Counted from the stretch's first letter, positions 1-6,708 are shown. The stretch is DNA of 17,917 bases from JBDRGD01 sp043818095 (GCA_043818095.1 JBDRGD010000063.1:1-17917), one strand, 5' to 3'. The notes: generated by a model from the sequence alone, not told the origin. Made by a program: numbers and translations.

Positions 1-23
1 GGGGATCTAACGTTTTTTGAAAA

Positions 24-52
24 TTGACTTTAACAAAAATTTGATTTAAGTT
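24..52 (+). promoter_or_regulatory. Promoter of the initiator tRNA gene
   Basis: A -35 element TTGACT (24-29) and a -10 element TAAGTT (47-52) are separated by 17 bases. The predicted start of transcription falls some 10 bases before the mature tRNA end at 70. The stretch is very AT-rich. Assigned by similarity to the sigma-70 consensus and by position. Confidence 0.6.
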
Positions 53-69
53 TTACCTATCAAAAATGA

Positions 70-144
70 CGCGGGGTAGAGCAGTGGCAGCTCGTCGGGC
101 TCATAACCCGGAGGTCGCAGGTTCGAGTCCTGCCCCCGCTACCA
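70..144 (+). tRNA. Initiator tRNA-fMet (anticodon CAT)
   Basis: A full cloverleaf can be folded. The 5' acceptor strand CGCGGGG pairs with CCCCGCT except at the first position, C1 against U72; an unpaired 1-72 position is the mark of bacterial initiators. The anticodon stem contains three consecutive G:C pairs (GGG 97-99 with CCC 107-109), the second initiator mark. The anticodon CAT is at 102-104. The T-arm is GCAGG-TTCGAGT-CCTGC, and the terminal CCA is encoded (142-144). The last 19 bases of the gene plus one following base are repeated at 680-699, which makes this tRNA the apparent integration site of a small insertion. Confidence 0.96.
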
Positions 145-145
145 A
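126..145 (+). repeat. Attachment-site-like repeat, tRNA-borne copy
   Basis: Twenty bases covering the T-arm 3' side, acceptor strand and CCA of tRNA-fMet are exactly repeated at 680-699. The flanking bases differ (125 G against 679 A; 146 T against 700 A). Integrative elements that use tRNA genes leave this kind of duplication of the tRNA 3' end. Here the tRNA stays intact, and the second copy lies beyond a single gene. Confidence 0.75.
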
Positions 146-166
146 TCCCCAGCTTCTATGGGGATT
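144..166 (+). terminator. Hairpin just after tRNA-fMet
   Basis: AATCCCC (144-150) pairs with GGGGATT (160-166) around a nine-base loop, followed by only a short T run. It could end the tRNA transcript inside the insertion, or end the opposing gene at 203-610. The T-tract is weak, so this is a possible rather than a strong terminator. Confidence 0.4.
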
Positions 167-202
167 TCATGTGCCTTAGTTATGTGGTGGGGGACGGCTA
201 TT

Positions 203-610
203 CTAAGGGGGCAGAGGTGGTCGGTGCTGTTCCAGACAATCATCCAGTGCGTTCAAGGCTTTTCTCAACTCCCTGATACGCTTAAGTATTTCCGCATATA
301 CATCATAAAGCCACCATATCGCAAGGAGTCCTACCCCAATAAAGACGAATCCGCCCAATTTTCCCAGGCTCATTATTTTCTCCAGAATCGTTGCCCAGCC
401 AACCAACCATCCTGTGCCACCGCTGATTATGCCCAAACCGACTAGCGTCGTACGGATGCTACTGATGTAATCTTTCAATGAATCCCTTGCATCCTTTACA
501 TCGTTGACTTCATTCTGGCAATTAACACCAGCTTCTGCTATTAAATCATCGGCGATTGTCGATAGCTTCCACGGGGTTGCCTTTGTGATATTTGCAAGGT
601 TCCTGCCCAT
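203..610 (-). CDS. Small two-helix membrane protein, sole gene of the insertion
   Basis: Not recognised as a named family. The start is ATG at 610, preceded by AAGGAGGG at good spacing; an in-frame TTG at 631 lies upstream of that Shine-Dalgarno site and is unlikely. The product is 135 residues. Residues 1-53 are polar and charged. Two hydrophobic segments follow (about 55-75, rich in Gly, and about 85-104, ending in a WW pair). The C-terminal tail, about 103-128, looks like a charged amphipathic helix and ends in a proline-rich PPLPP. The gene has its own promoter (649-677) and sits alone between the two 20-bp repeats, facing the tRNA. No integrase or recombinase is present. The AT-rich composition contrasts with the GC-rich genes after 1700, consistent with acquisition. 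Function unknown; a membrane-acting accessory or defence protein is conceivable but unproven. Confidence 0.7.
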   Translation of the reverse strand: MGRNLANITKATPWKLSTIADDLIAEAGVNCQNEVNDVKDARDSLKDYISSIRTTLVGLGIISGGTGWLVGWATILEKIMSLGKLGGFVFIGVGLLAIWWLYDVYAEILKRIRELRKALNALDDCLEQHRPPLPP

Positions 611-648
611 AACTACCCTCCTTGAGGTCAATTTACATTTTAGACTTG

Positions 649-677
649 AGTTTAGCCATTTCTTGTTGGTTTGTCAA
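649..677 (-). promoter_or_regulatory. Promoter of the insertion-borne membrane gene
   Basis: On the minus strand TTGACA (672-677) and TAAACT (649-654) are exactly 17 bases apart. The -35 box begins three bases inside the right-hand repeat copy, so the promoter belongs to the inserted segment. Transcription would start near 642 and run into the AAGGAGGG site of the membrane-protein gene. Confidence 0.72.
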
Positions 678-679
678 TA

Positions 680-699
680 AGTCCTGCCCCCGCTACCAA
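680..699 (+). repeat. Attachment-site-like repeat, distal copy
   Basis: Exact 20-bp copy of 126-145 (tRNA-fMet 3' end including CCA), with no tRNA body in front of it. Together the copies bound a 554-bp unit (126-679). A strong hairpin terminator follows at 711-738, where a terminator would be expected if this had once directly followed the tRNA. Confidence 0.75.
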
Positions 700-710
700 A
701 GAAAAGCAAG

Positions 711-738
711 AAATCCCTCGGTTATTCGAGGGATTTTT
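711..738 (+). terminator. Rho-independent terminator, probably the original one of tRNA-fMet
   Basis: A perfect ten-base-pair stem, AAATCCCTCG (711-720) with CGAGGGATTT (727-736), has a six-base loop and a T run to 738. Upstream of it on the plus strand there is now only the repeat copy and the opposing membrane gene. It may also act on the minus strand for the HEPN gene that ends at 839. Nothing else is seen between 739 and 838. Confidence 0.75.
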
Positions 739-838
739 CTGTTTTGCTGATATTTTGCAAACAGGGATTAGAGGGATTGACGGTTGTTGCAGTGTAAGGG
801 GACTTGCCTCGATGTAGTTGTCAGGTAAGATAGGCAAA

Positions 839-1528
839 CTACAATTCAACGATTGAATCTACCCAAGGTTGACAGGTGGATTTGATTATACCTTCAGCTA
901 AATTGAAATATTCCTTTATCATAGAACAACTGGTATTGTAAGCCCATTTGGCTCCCTTAAAGGTGCAAATCTCCTCTATCCAAATTCGTCTGCCTTCATC
1001 TGGAAGGGGAGATGGTGGGTGTATTATGGGTTGGTCCAAGAAAATGCCTTTACGCTTAAGGAAATTAACCCATCTTGGTTTAGAATCTGTCTCATCGTAA
1101 AAAGGCATTTCATAATGAATAATATCGTTACGAATTCTTATTAACCAAGTAAAATCCAGAAATGGATACTGATTGGGGTTGTACGAGTGGTTGTAAAGTA
1201 GGACTGGGGATAGCCGATATTTGGTTTCAAGGTTCTGCCTAGACAACAAATTGAGAATATCCTTTTCCTTGCTGTCATTTGGGAAATCGTCCTTATACTC
1301 GGGCATGGCTAAACGTCTATTGTGAAGTTCAAGGTCAATGGCTAGCCGTTCGTTGATAAAGGCCTCCAAAGCTGAGGCTGCCATGATATAGGCGTCAAGA
1401 AAGCCAGCCGAATAGTAGTTACCTTTGGAAATCGGTGTGTTTGGCGATGCCCCATATTCAATCGGTGATACGCAGACATCGTGCGCCCTCTCGAGAAAAT
1501 AATCAGATTTACATACTGATAATATCAC
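839..1528 (-). CDS. HEPN-domain protein, putative RNase
   Basis: A 229-residue protein with the HEPN signature R-N-x-x-x-H as RNDIIH at residues 133-138. A helix of the type common before this motif in HEPN proteins, ASALEAFINERL, is at about 51-62. In many HEPN proteins this Arg/His pair is the metal-independent RNase active site, found in toxins, Abi systems and CRISPR effectors; other HEPN proteins are inactive. No antitoxin partner such as an MNT nucleotidyltransferase is beside it. The start is GTG at 1528: a TAG lies in frame ten codon-bases upstream (1540 side), there is no Shine-Dalgarno site, and a -10 box ends seven bases before it, so the mRNA is probably leaderless. Composition is AT-rich, unlike the genes from 1702 on, suggesting transfer. 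Family call likely; target and activity unknown. Confidence 0.7.
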   Translation of the reverse strand: MILSVCKSDYFLERAHDVCVSPIEYGASPNTPISKGNYYSAGFLDAYIMAASALEAFINERLAIDLELHNRRLAMPEYKDDFPNDSKEKDILNLLSRQNLETKYRLSPVLLYNHSYNPNQYPFLDFTWLIRIRNDIIHYEMPFYDETDSKPRWVNFLKRKGIFLDQPIIHPPSPLPDEGRRIWIEEICTFKGAKWAYNTSCSMIKEYFNLAEGIIKSTCQPWVDSIVEL

Positions 1529-1534
1529 AGAAAG

Positions 1535-1562
1535 AGTCTAACATTTTCATCACAATAGTTAA
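1535..1562 (-). promoter_or_regulatory. Promoter of the HEPN gene, probably leaderless
   Basis: On the minus strand the -10 box TAGACT (1535-1540) is the same hexamer as in the promoters at 6756 and 17819. About 16 bases upstream is a weaker -35-like TTAACT. A normal start site lies six to seven bases past the -10 box, at 1528-1529, exactly at the GTG codon. Confidence 0.5.
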
Positions 1563-1619
1563 AGGGAATTAGTTACTTTAATAGTAAACGCCTCGTCGAA
1601 TCTCTTTGCAGCTGCTTCT

Positions 1620-1644
1620 TATAGCCACGGGGCACGTGGCTGTA
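1620..1644. other. Intergenic inverted repeat
   Basis: TATAGCCACG and CGTGGCTGTA form a ten-base-pair stem (one G-U) around GGGCA. No T-run follows on either strand, so it does not look like a standard terminator. It lies between the HEPN promoter and the end of rsmG, at the junction of AT-rich and GC-rich DNA. The rest of 1541-1701 shows nothing further. Confidence 0.4.
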
Positions 1645-1701
1645 AGTGTCAAAAGTCATTTAAACGTTGGGGTGCTCTGACCTCATCTCCCCTTCACCCC
1701 C

Positions 1702-2418
1702 CTACAGCGGCCGCTTCTCGGGGATGCCGGGGCGGCGGGGATATGGCGGCGGGGTCGGCCCCACCTTGTCTATCACCACCAGGCAGCGCCGGTCCGGCAG
1801 CTCCCGCAGGTCCACCGCGGTAATGCCGTGCAGCCTTCCCCCCAGCAGGGTGATGGCCCGGTCCGCCTGCGCCACCTCGGCGGTAATCTCCCCCTTTTTC
1901 ATGGCGACAAAGCAGCCCCCGCGCTCCACGTAGGGCAGCGCCAGCTCAACCAGCGCCGGTAAAGCCGCCACCGCCCGCGCCAGCACCAGGTGAAAGCGCT
2001 CCCGGTAAGCGGGGACATGCGCCACCGTCTCCGCCCGCCCATTAACCACCACCACGTCCTTCAGCCCCAGCGTGCCGACGACGTGCTGTAAAAAGGCCGC
2101 TTTCTTCCCGGTGCTTTCCAGCAGCACCAGGCTGATGCCGGGGAACATGATTTTCAGCGGTATGCCGGGCAGCCCCGCGCCGCTGCCCACGTCCATTACC
2201 GGCATGCCGGGGGGCAGCGCGGAACGCCCCAGCCCTGATAATACGGTCAGGGAATCGAGGAAGTGCTTCGTCTGGATTTCCTCGTCGGAGGTAATCGCCG
2301 TCAGGTTCACCCTCTGGTTCCAGTCGAGCAATTCTTGGGCATAATGCTGGAACTGCTTGATTTGGGCGGCGTCCAGGAACAGCCCGAGCCGGGCGGCGCC
2401 GGAGATAAGCTTATCCAA
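1702..2418 (-). CDS. rsmG: 16S rRNA (guanine-N7) methyltransferase RsmG
   Basis: RsmG (GidB) transfers a methyl group from S-adenosylmethionine to N7 of a guanine in the 530 loop of 16S rRNA; loss often gives low-level streptomycin resistance. The 238-residue protein has a typical RsmG N-terminus (LLDWNQRVNLTAI around residues 30-42 and HFLDSL), then the SAM-binding loop VMDVGSGAGLPG at 74-85. It ends in YPRRPG.PEKRPL, the usual family tail. The start is TTG at 2418 and overlaps the cdsA stop by eight bases (TTGGATAA), so the two are probably translationally coupled. In many bacteria rsmG sits beside mnmG and parAB; here it closes the rpsB-cdsA operon instead. Confidence 0.95.
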   Translation of the reverse strand: MDKLISGAARLGLFLDAAQIKQFQHYAQELLDWNQRVNLTAITSDEEIQTKHFLDSLTVLSGLGRSALPPGMPVMDVGSGAGLPGIPLKIMFPGISLVLLESTGKKAAFLQHVVGTLGLKDVVVVNGRAETVAHVPAYRERFHLVLARAVAALPALVELALPYVERGGCFVAMKKGEITAEVAQADRAITLLGGRLHGITAVDLRELPDRRCLVVIDKVGPTPPPYPRRPGIPEKRPL

Positions 2419-3241
2419 GGAAAAGCCGCCAGACGTAATAGACGACCACCCCGGCGAAGACGATGCTGTCCATGCGGTCGAGCATGCCGCCGTGCCCGGG
2501 GAAAAGGGTGCCGGACTCCTTGACGCCGGTGGTGCGCTTAAGCAGGGACTCCGCCAGGTCTCCCGCCTGGCCGAAGACGCTCACCAGTATGCCCAGGATG
2601 ACCGTCGGGACAACCCCCAGCGGCAGCCGCAGCGGTGAAGGGAGCGTGAAGACCAGCGCCAGTAGCGCCGCCCCCACCACGCCCGCCGCCGCCCCTTCCC
2701 AGGTCTTCCGGGGGCTGATGCGCGGCGCCATGCGGTGCCTCCCCAGGGAACGCCCCACGAAGAAAGCCGCGGCATCCGAGGCAAAAGTCACGAAAACCGG
2801 GAAATAAAGCCATTCCCGGCCCGCCTCCAACCGCAGCGCCACGAGATAGCTGAACAGCCAGCCCACGTAGACCGTCCCGGCGATAGCCCACGCCCAGTCC
2901 TGGAAAGCGTGCTCTTTCTTCCGGGAAAAGAGGATTGCCAGCAGGGAAACAGCGACTACTCCCGTCAGAATTTCCGGGGACAGAGAGGGGAAATGCGGAG
3001 AGAGCACAAGCATCACCGCCCCGACAACCCCGGGCACCATCAGCGCCGGGCTGCGGGCGATGCCCACCAGACGGAAAAACTCGATGGTGGCGAAGATTAC
3101 CCAGACCGCCGCGAAAAGGGAAAACCAGGGCAGAGGACGGTCAAACCAGATAAACACCACCACCAGCGGTATGCCCCACAGGGCGGTAAGGACCCTTTTC
3201 CAGAGCCCGCCGTTATCCCGCGGCGCCGTTGGGTTATTCAT
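2411..3241 (-). CDS. cdsA: Phosphatidate cytidylyltransferase
   Basis: CdsA condenses phosphatidic acid with CTP to give CDP-diacylglycerol, the common precursor of the membrane phospholipids. The 276-residue protein is a multispan membrane enzyme with hydrophobic segments from about 18 to 270. The family signature is complete near the C-terminus (222-259): an FGQAGDLAESLLKR stretch, then KESGTLFPGHGGMLDRMDS, which supply the metal- and CTP-binding acidic residues. An upstream ISPRKTWEG motif is at 175-183. It overlaps uppS by eight bases (ATGAATAA) and rsmG by eight bases. In many bacteria dxr and rseP follow cdsA; here neither is present. Confidence 0.96.
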   Translation of the reverse strand: MNNPTAPRDNGGLWKRVLTALWGIPLVVVFIWFDRPLPWFSLFAAVWVIFATIEFFRLVGIARSPALMVPGVVGAVMLVLSPHFPSLSPEILTGVVAVSLLAILFSRKKEHAFQDWAWAIAGTVYVGWLFSYLVALRLEAGREWLYFPVFVTFASDAAAFFVGRSLGRHRMAPRISPRKTWEGAAAGVVGAALLALVFTLPSPLRLPLGVVPTVILGILVSVFGQAGDLAESLLKRTTGVKESGTLFPGHGGMLDRMDSIVFAGVVVYYVWRLFLG

Positions 3242-3986
3242 TGCCCCGCACCGGCGGCGCTGCCGTCTTTTCCCCGGAGCCGTCCGGGGCCAGCCCGCCG
3301 AAACGCCGCTGCCGGCTACGGTATTCCGCCAGGACTTTCTCCAGCTCCTCCTCCCCGAAGTCCGGCCAGAGCGTGCTGGTGAAATAAAACTCGCTGTAGG
3401 CGGTCTGCCACAGCATGAAGTTACTCACGCGGAACTCGCCCCCCGTCCGCACCACCAGGTCGACGTCCGGCAGCCCGCTGGTGTCCAGGCGTTTTCCCAG
3501 CGCCGCCTCGTCCACCGCCTCCGGCGCGAGGCCGTCAGCGAGCAGGCGGCGCACCGCCCGCAGGATCTCGCCGCGCCCCCCGTAGTTCAGCGCTACGCAG
3601 AGCGTGGTCCCGGTGTTTTCCCTGGTCAATGCCAGCGCCCGGTCAATCGCGCGGCGCGTCCGCGCCGAAAGCCCCTCCAGGTCCCCGAGATGGCGGATGC
3701 GGACGCCGTAACGGTGCAACTCCCGGGCTTCTTGTGCAATCACATCGTCGAGAATACGGAACAACCCGGCGACCTCGGCCACCGGACGGCGCCAGTTTTC
3801 CGTGGAGAAGGCATAAAGCGTGGCGTACCTGATACCGCGTTTCGCCAGTGCTTTGGCGACAAGGCGCGCCTGCGTCACACCGGCACGGTGGCCTTCCAGG
3901 CGGGAGAGTCCGCGCTGTTCCGCCCAGCGCCCGTTGCCGTCCATGATAAAGGCAATATGCTCCGGGAGACCAAGGGGATTTTCCAT
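3234..3986 (-). CDS. uppS: Isoprenyl (undecaprenyl) diphosphate synthase
   Basis: A cis-prenyltransferase that adds isopentenyl units to farnesyl diphosphate, making the C55 lipid carrier for cell-wall and polysaccharide precursors. In 250 residues the diphosphate-binding loop IMDGNGRWA is at 14-22 with the catalytic Asp at 16, FSTENW is at 60-65, and the second binding motif RTGGEFRVSNF is at 180-190, followed by LWQTAYSEFYF. Length and motifs are those of the family. The hydrophilic tail after about residue 225 is probably disordered. A 52-base gap separates it from frr with no visible terminator, and its stop overlaps cdsA. Chain length of the product cannot be read from sequence; in a lineage without conventional peptidoglycan it could serve glycosylation. 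Confidence 0.96.
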   Translation of the reverse strand: MENPLGLPEHIAFIMDGNGRWAEQRGLSRLEGHRAGVTQARLVAKALAKRGIRYATLYAFSTENWRRPVAEVAGLFRILDDVIAQEARELHRYGVRIRHLGDLEGLSARTRRAIDRALALTRENTGTTLCVALNYGGRGEILRAVRRLLADGLAPEAVDEAALGKRLDTSGLPDVDLVVRTGGEFRVSNFMLWQTAYSEFYFTSTLWPDFGEEELEKVLAEYRSRQRRFGGLAPDGSGEKTAAPPVRGNE

Positions 3987-4038
3987 TGTTATCAGAGCCT
4001 CGCGCGATTCCGAAACCCCCCGGGGCAGGGGCGAACGG

Positions 4039-4596
4039 CTAGACTTCCATTAACTCTTTTTCTTTTTCCCGGGTGATGTTGTCCACGTCCGCAATCTGGG
4101 CGTCCGTGACTTTCTGCAGCTGGTCCTGGGCGCGTTTCTGCTCGTCCTGGGAGATTTCCTTGTCCTTCTCCATCTTTTTCAGCTCGTTGATAGCCTCGTG
4201 ACGGACGCTGCGGATGACCACGCGCCTTTCCTCCGCCCATTTCCGCACTATTTTAATCATTTCCTGGCGCCGCTCCTCGCTCAACGGGGGAATGGCGATG
4301 CGAATAACACTACCGTCGGTGGACGGATTCAAGCCCAGGTCCGACTTCATGATGGCTTTTTCGATGCCGACCACGCTGCTCCGGTCCCAGGGGCGGATAA
4401 CCAGCAGCCGGGCTTCCGGCGCGGAGATGGTGGCCAGCTGGTTCAGCGGAGTGGGCACCCCGGCGTAATCCGCCTTGATGTGCTCCAGCAGCGCCGGAGA
4501 GGCGTGCCCGGTGCGCAGGGTCCCCAGCTCGCTCTGGAAGGCCTTCACGGAGTTTATCATTTTCTTTTCGGCGTTCGTTATCACGTCGGCAATCAT
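4039..4596 (-). CDS. frr: Ribosome recycling factor
   Basis: RRF works with EF-G to split the post-termination ribosome and free mRNA and tRNA. The product is 185 residues, the normal length. It has the family's long three-helix-bundle pattern: an N-terminal helix leading to LRTGHASPALLEHI, the small beta domain with PLNQLATI and PWDRS, then IRIAIPPLSEERRQEM and a long charged C-terminal helix. The start is ATG at 4596, overlapping the pyrH stop as ATGA, with GAGGGGG three bases upstream. The pyrH-frr order is nearly universal in bacteria. Confidence 0.98.
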   Translation of the reverse strand: MIADVITNAEKKMINSVKAFQSELGTLRTGHASPALLEHIKADYAGVPTPLNQLATISAPEARLLVIRPWDRSSVVGIEKAIMKSDLGLNPSTDGSVIRIAIPPLSEERRQEMIKIVRKWAEERRVVIRSVRHEAINELKKMEKDKEISQDEQKRAQDQLQKVTDAQIADVDNITREKEKELMEV

Positions 4597-5324
4597 TTTT
4601 CCCCCTCGCTAGATACCAGAGTTCCGATGTGCTCTCCGCAGATGGCTTTTTCCAGACTGTGCGCCGTATCAAGGTCGAAAACGATAATCGGCAGCCGGTT
4701 TTCCAGGCACAGGGACAGCGCCGTGGCATCCATGACCTCCAGGCGCATGTTCAGCGCCTGCAGATGGGTCAGCTTTTCGAACTTCTTGGCATCGGGGGTT
4801 TTCCGGGGGTCGGCGCTGTAGATGCCGTCAACGTGGTTCTTGGTCATCAGCAGGACCTCGGCATCCACCTCGATAGCCCGCAGCGCCGCGGCGGTGTCGG
4901 TAGTCATGTAAGGGTTGCCGGTGCCGCCCGCGAAAATCACGACCCGGCCCTTCTCCAGGTGGCGCACGGCGCGGCGGCGGATATAAGGCTCGGCGACCTG
5001 CTGGATGTTAATCGCCGTCAGGGTGCGCGTCATCACCTCTTCCCGTTCCAGGACGTCCTGAAGGGTGAGGGCGTTAATCACCGTCGCCAGCATCCCCACG
5101 TAGTCGGCGGTAACGCGGTCGATGCCGTCCGCGGCGGCTTTGCTGCCCCGCCAGATGTTGCCCCCGCCCACGACGATGCCTACCTCCACCCCCATGGCGA
5201 TAACCTCTTTTATCTGGCGGGCGATGCGGGTGACGGTCACGGTATCGATGCCGAACTTGTCCCTACCGGCGAAAGCCTCACCGCTGAGTTTTAAAAGAAT
5301 GCGCTTGTATTTGGCTTGCGGCAT
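4593..5324 (-). CDS. pyrH: UMP kinase
   Basis: PyrH phosphorylates UMP to UDP with ATP, at the entry to UTP, CTP and UDP-sugar synthesis. It is the bacterial hexameric amino-acid-kinase-fold enzyme, not the eukaryotic type. The 243-residue protein shows KLSGEAF at 12-18, the glycine-rich GGGNIWRG at 53-60, GGTGNPYMTTDT at 133-144 and the nucleotide-binding VDGIYSADP at 165-173. The start ATG at 5324 has GGGAG directly against it, a very short spacing also seen before other genes here. It lies ten bases after the tsf stop and overlaps frr by four. Confidence 0.98.
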   Translation of the reverse strand: MPQAKYKRILLKLSGEAFAGRDKFGIDTVTVTRIARQIKEVIAMGVEVGIVVGGGNIWRGSKAAADGIDRVTADYVGMLATVINALTLQDVLEREEVMTRTLTAINIQQVAEPYIRRRAVRHLEKGRVVIFAGGTGNPYMTTDTAAALRAIEVDAEVLLMTKNHVDGIYSADPRKTPDAKKFEKLTHLQALNMRLEVMDATALSLCLENRLPIIVFDLDTAHSLEKAICGEHIGTLVSSEGEK

Positions 5325-5334
5325 CTCCCGAGCC

Positions 5335-5838
5335 CTAGTTACCTAGCTCAAAACGGGCAAAGCGTCGCACCTTGATATTTTCGCCGGTCTTGGCAACGGT
5401 CTCTACAATCAGGTCCTGGATGGTCAGGGTGGGGTCCTTGATATAGGGCTGACGCAGGAGACAGGCCGTTTCCGGCTCAACGCCATCCCCGGCGGGCATC
5501 TCTTCTTCCGTGACGCACACCGGCGACATGGCAGCCACCTGCATGGCGATGTTGTGGGCAAGCTGTTTGAACTCATCCGTGCGGGCGACGAAGTCGGTCT
5601 CACAGTTCAACTCGACCAGCGCCCCGATGCGTCCCCCGGCGTGGATGTAGCCCTCCACCAGCCCCTGGCTGGTTAGCCGCTCTGCCTTCTTTTCCGCTTT
5701 CTGGAAACCTCTTTCCCTGAGCAGCTGCGTCGCTTTTTCCAGGTCACCTTCCGAATCCATCAGCGCGCTGCGGCACTCCATGACACCCGCGCCGCACTGT
5801 TCGCGCAGTTCTTTAATCAGCGTTACGGAGATTTCCAA
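5335..5838 (-). CDS. tsf: Elongation factor Ts (short form)
   Basis: EF-Ts is the GDP-GTP exchange factor of EF-Tu. At 167 residues this is a short form with one core subdomain, as known in Thermus, rather than the near-300-residue Escherichia coli form. Visible are the N-terminal UBA-like helices (IKELREQCGAGVMECRSAL), the exchange motif TDFVAR at 81-86 contacting the nucleotide site of EF-Tu, and the C-terminal QPYIKD and TGENIKVRRFARFE segments. The start is TTG at 5838 with AAGGAGG seven bases upstream. It follows rpsB by 12 bases. Confidence 0.97.
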   Translation of the reverse strand: MEISVTLIKELREQCGAGVMECRSALMDSEGDLEKATQLLRERGFQKAEKKAERLTSQGLVEGYIHAGGRIGALVELNCETDFVARTDEFKQLAHNIAMQVAAMSPVCVTEEEMPAGDGVEPETACLLRQPYIKDPTLTIQDLIVETVAKTGENIKVRRFARFELGN

Positions 5839-5850
5839 GTCCGTGCCTCC

Positions 5851-6636
5851 TTATTCCTCGTCGGGCGTGAAGATGAGCGGTTCGCTGTATATCGGCGCGG
5901 CGGCCTCCTCGGTGAAAAGCGGCATCCCCGCCTCCGCGGCCAGCATGGCGCCTCCCGCCTTCCCTTCGAGGACGGCATCGGCCATTTTGCCGGTGATAAA
6001 GCGGATGGCGCGGATGGCATCGTCATTGGCCGGGATGGCAAAGTCCACGTCACTGGGATTGCAGTTGGTATCCACGATGGCGACGATGGGCACGCTCATC
6101 TTCCGGGCTTCCGCCAGGGCAATCTTTTCCTTGGTGGGGTCGACAATGTAGACCGCGTCCGGGAGGCTGGTCATCTCCTTGAAACCGCCCATCTGCCGGT
6201 TCAGCTTGGCAATCTCCTCGCCCAGCTTTAATGCTTCTTTCTTGTGCATGTAGGAAAGCTCTCCGCGCGCCTGCTGGTCCTCCAGGCGCACCAAATAATC
6301 GATGCGCGCCTGAATGGTGGCGAAGTTGGTCAGCATCCCGCCCAGCCAGCGCTGGTCAACGTAATACATGCCGCAGCGCTGCGCTTCTTCCCGGATGGAC
6401 TCCTGCGCCTGTTTCTTGGTGCCGACGAAGAGGATGGTGCCCCCCTCCGCCACCACCTGCTTCACGAAGTTGCAGGCTTTGTCCAGCAGCACCACCGTTT
6501 TTTCCAGGTCAATGATGTGGATACCGTTGCGCTTGGTGTAGATGTAGTCCCGCATGCGCGGGTTCCAGCGCCCCGTCTGGTGCCCGAAATGGGCCCCTGC
6601 TTCCAGAAGTTGTTTAATCGTCGCCGTGTCTGGCAA
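5851..6636 (-). CDS. rpsB: 30S ribosomal protein S2
   Basis: S2 binds late to the 30S subunit and is needed for S1 attachment where S1 exists. The 261-residue protein has the classical start (LLEAGAHFGHQTGRWNPRM and IYTKRNGIHIIDL), GGTILFVGTKKQAQ, and the conserved RWLGGMLTNFATI and PDAVYIVDP.KE segments. It ends in an acidic tail. The start is TTG at 6636, with GAGGGAG nine bases upstream and the typical protein beginning right there. It is the first gene of the minus-strand operon driven by the promoter at 6678-6706. Confidence 0.98.
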   Translation of the reverse strand: MPDTATIKQLLEAGAHFGHQTGRWNPRMRDYIYTKRNGIHIIDLEKTVVLLDKACNFVKQVVAEGGTILFVGTKKQAQESIREEAQRCGMYYVDQRWLGGMLTNFATIQARIDYLVRLEDQQARGELSYMHKKEALKLGEEIAKLNRQMGGFKEMTSLPDAVYIVDPTKEKIALAEARKMSVPIVAIVDTNCNPSDVDFAIPANDDAIRAIRFITGKMADAVLEGKAGGAMLAAEAGMPLFTEEAAAPIYSEPLIFTPDEE

Positions 6637-6677
6637 GTTCCCACTCTCCCTCTAGGTTGTCCCCATAAATCTTCATT

Positions 6678-6706
6678 AGTATAACATAACAGGCTACTTG
6701 CGGCAA
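6678..6706 (-). promoter_or_regulatory. Promoter of the rpsB operon
   Basis: On the minus strand TTGCCG (6701-6706) and TATACT (6678-6683) are separated by exactly 17 bases. The predicted start near 6671 gives a leader of about 35 bases before the TTG codon of rpsB. It is back to back with the promoter at 6733-6761. Confidence 0.75.
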
Positions 6707-6708
6707 TA

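Noticed and set aside
158..445. Plus-strand 95-codon ORF after tRNA-fMet
   Set aside because: It lies over the minus-strand membrane-protein gene, which has a better ribosome site, a promoter and a sensible membrane topology. This frame starts in the post-tRNA hairpin and has no Shine-Dalgarno site.
652..849. Minus-strand 65-codon ORF
   Set aside because: It runs across the terminator hairpin and the distal tRNA-end repeat, and its protein has no recognisable features.
1620..1644. Hairpin as terminator for the rpsB-rsmG operon
   Set aside because: The stem is good, but no T-run follows on the minus strand (it is followed by AAGAAG). Kept only as an unexplained inverted repeat.
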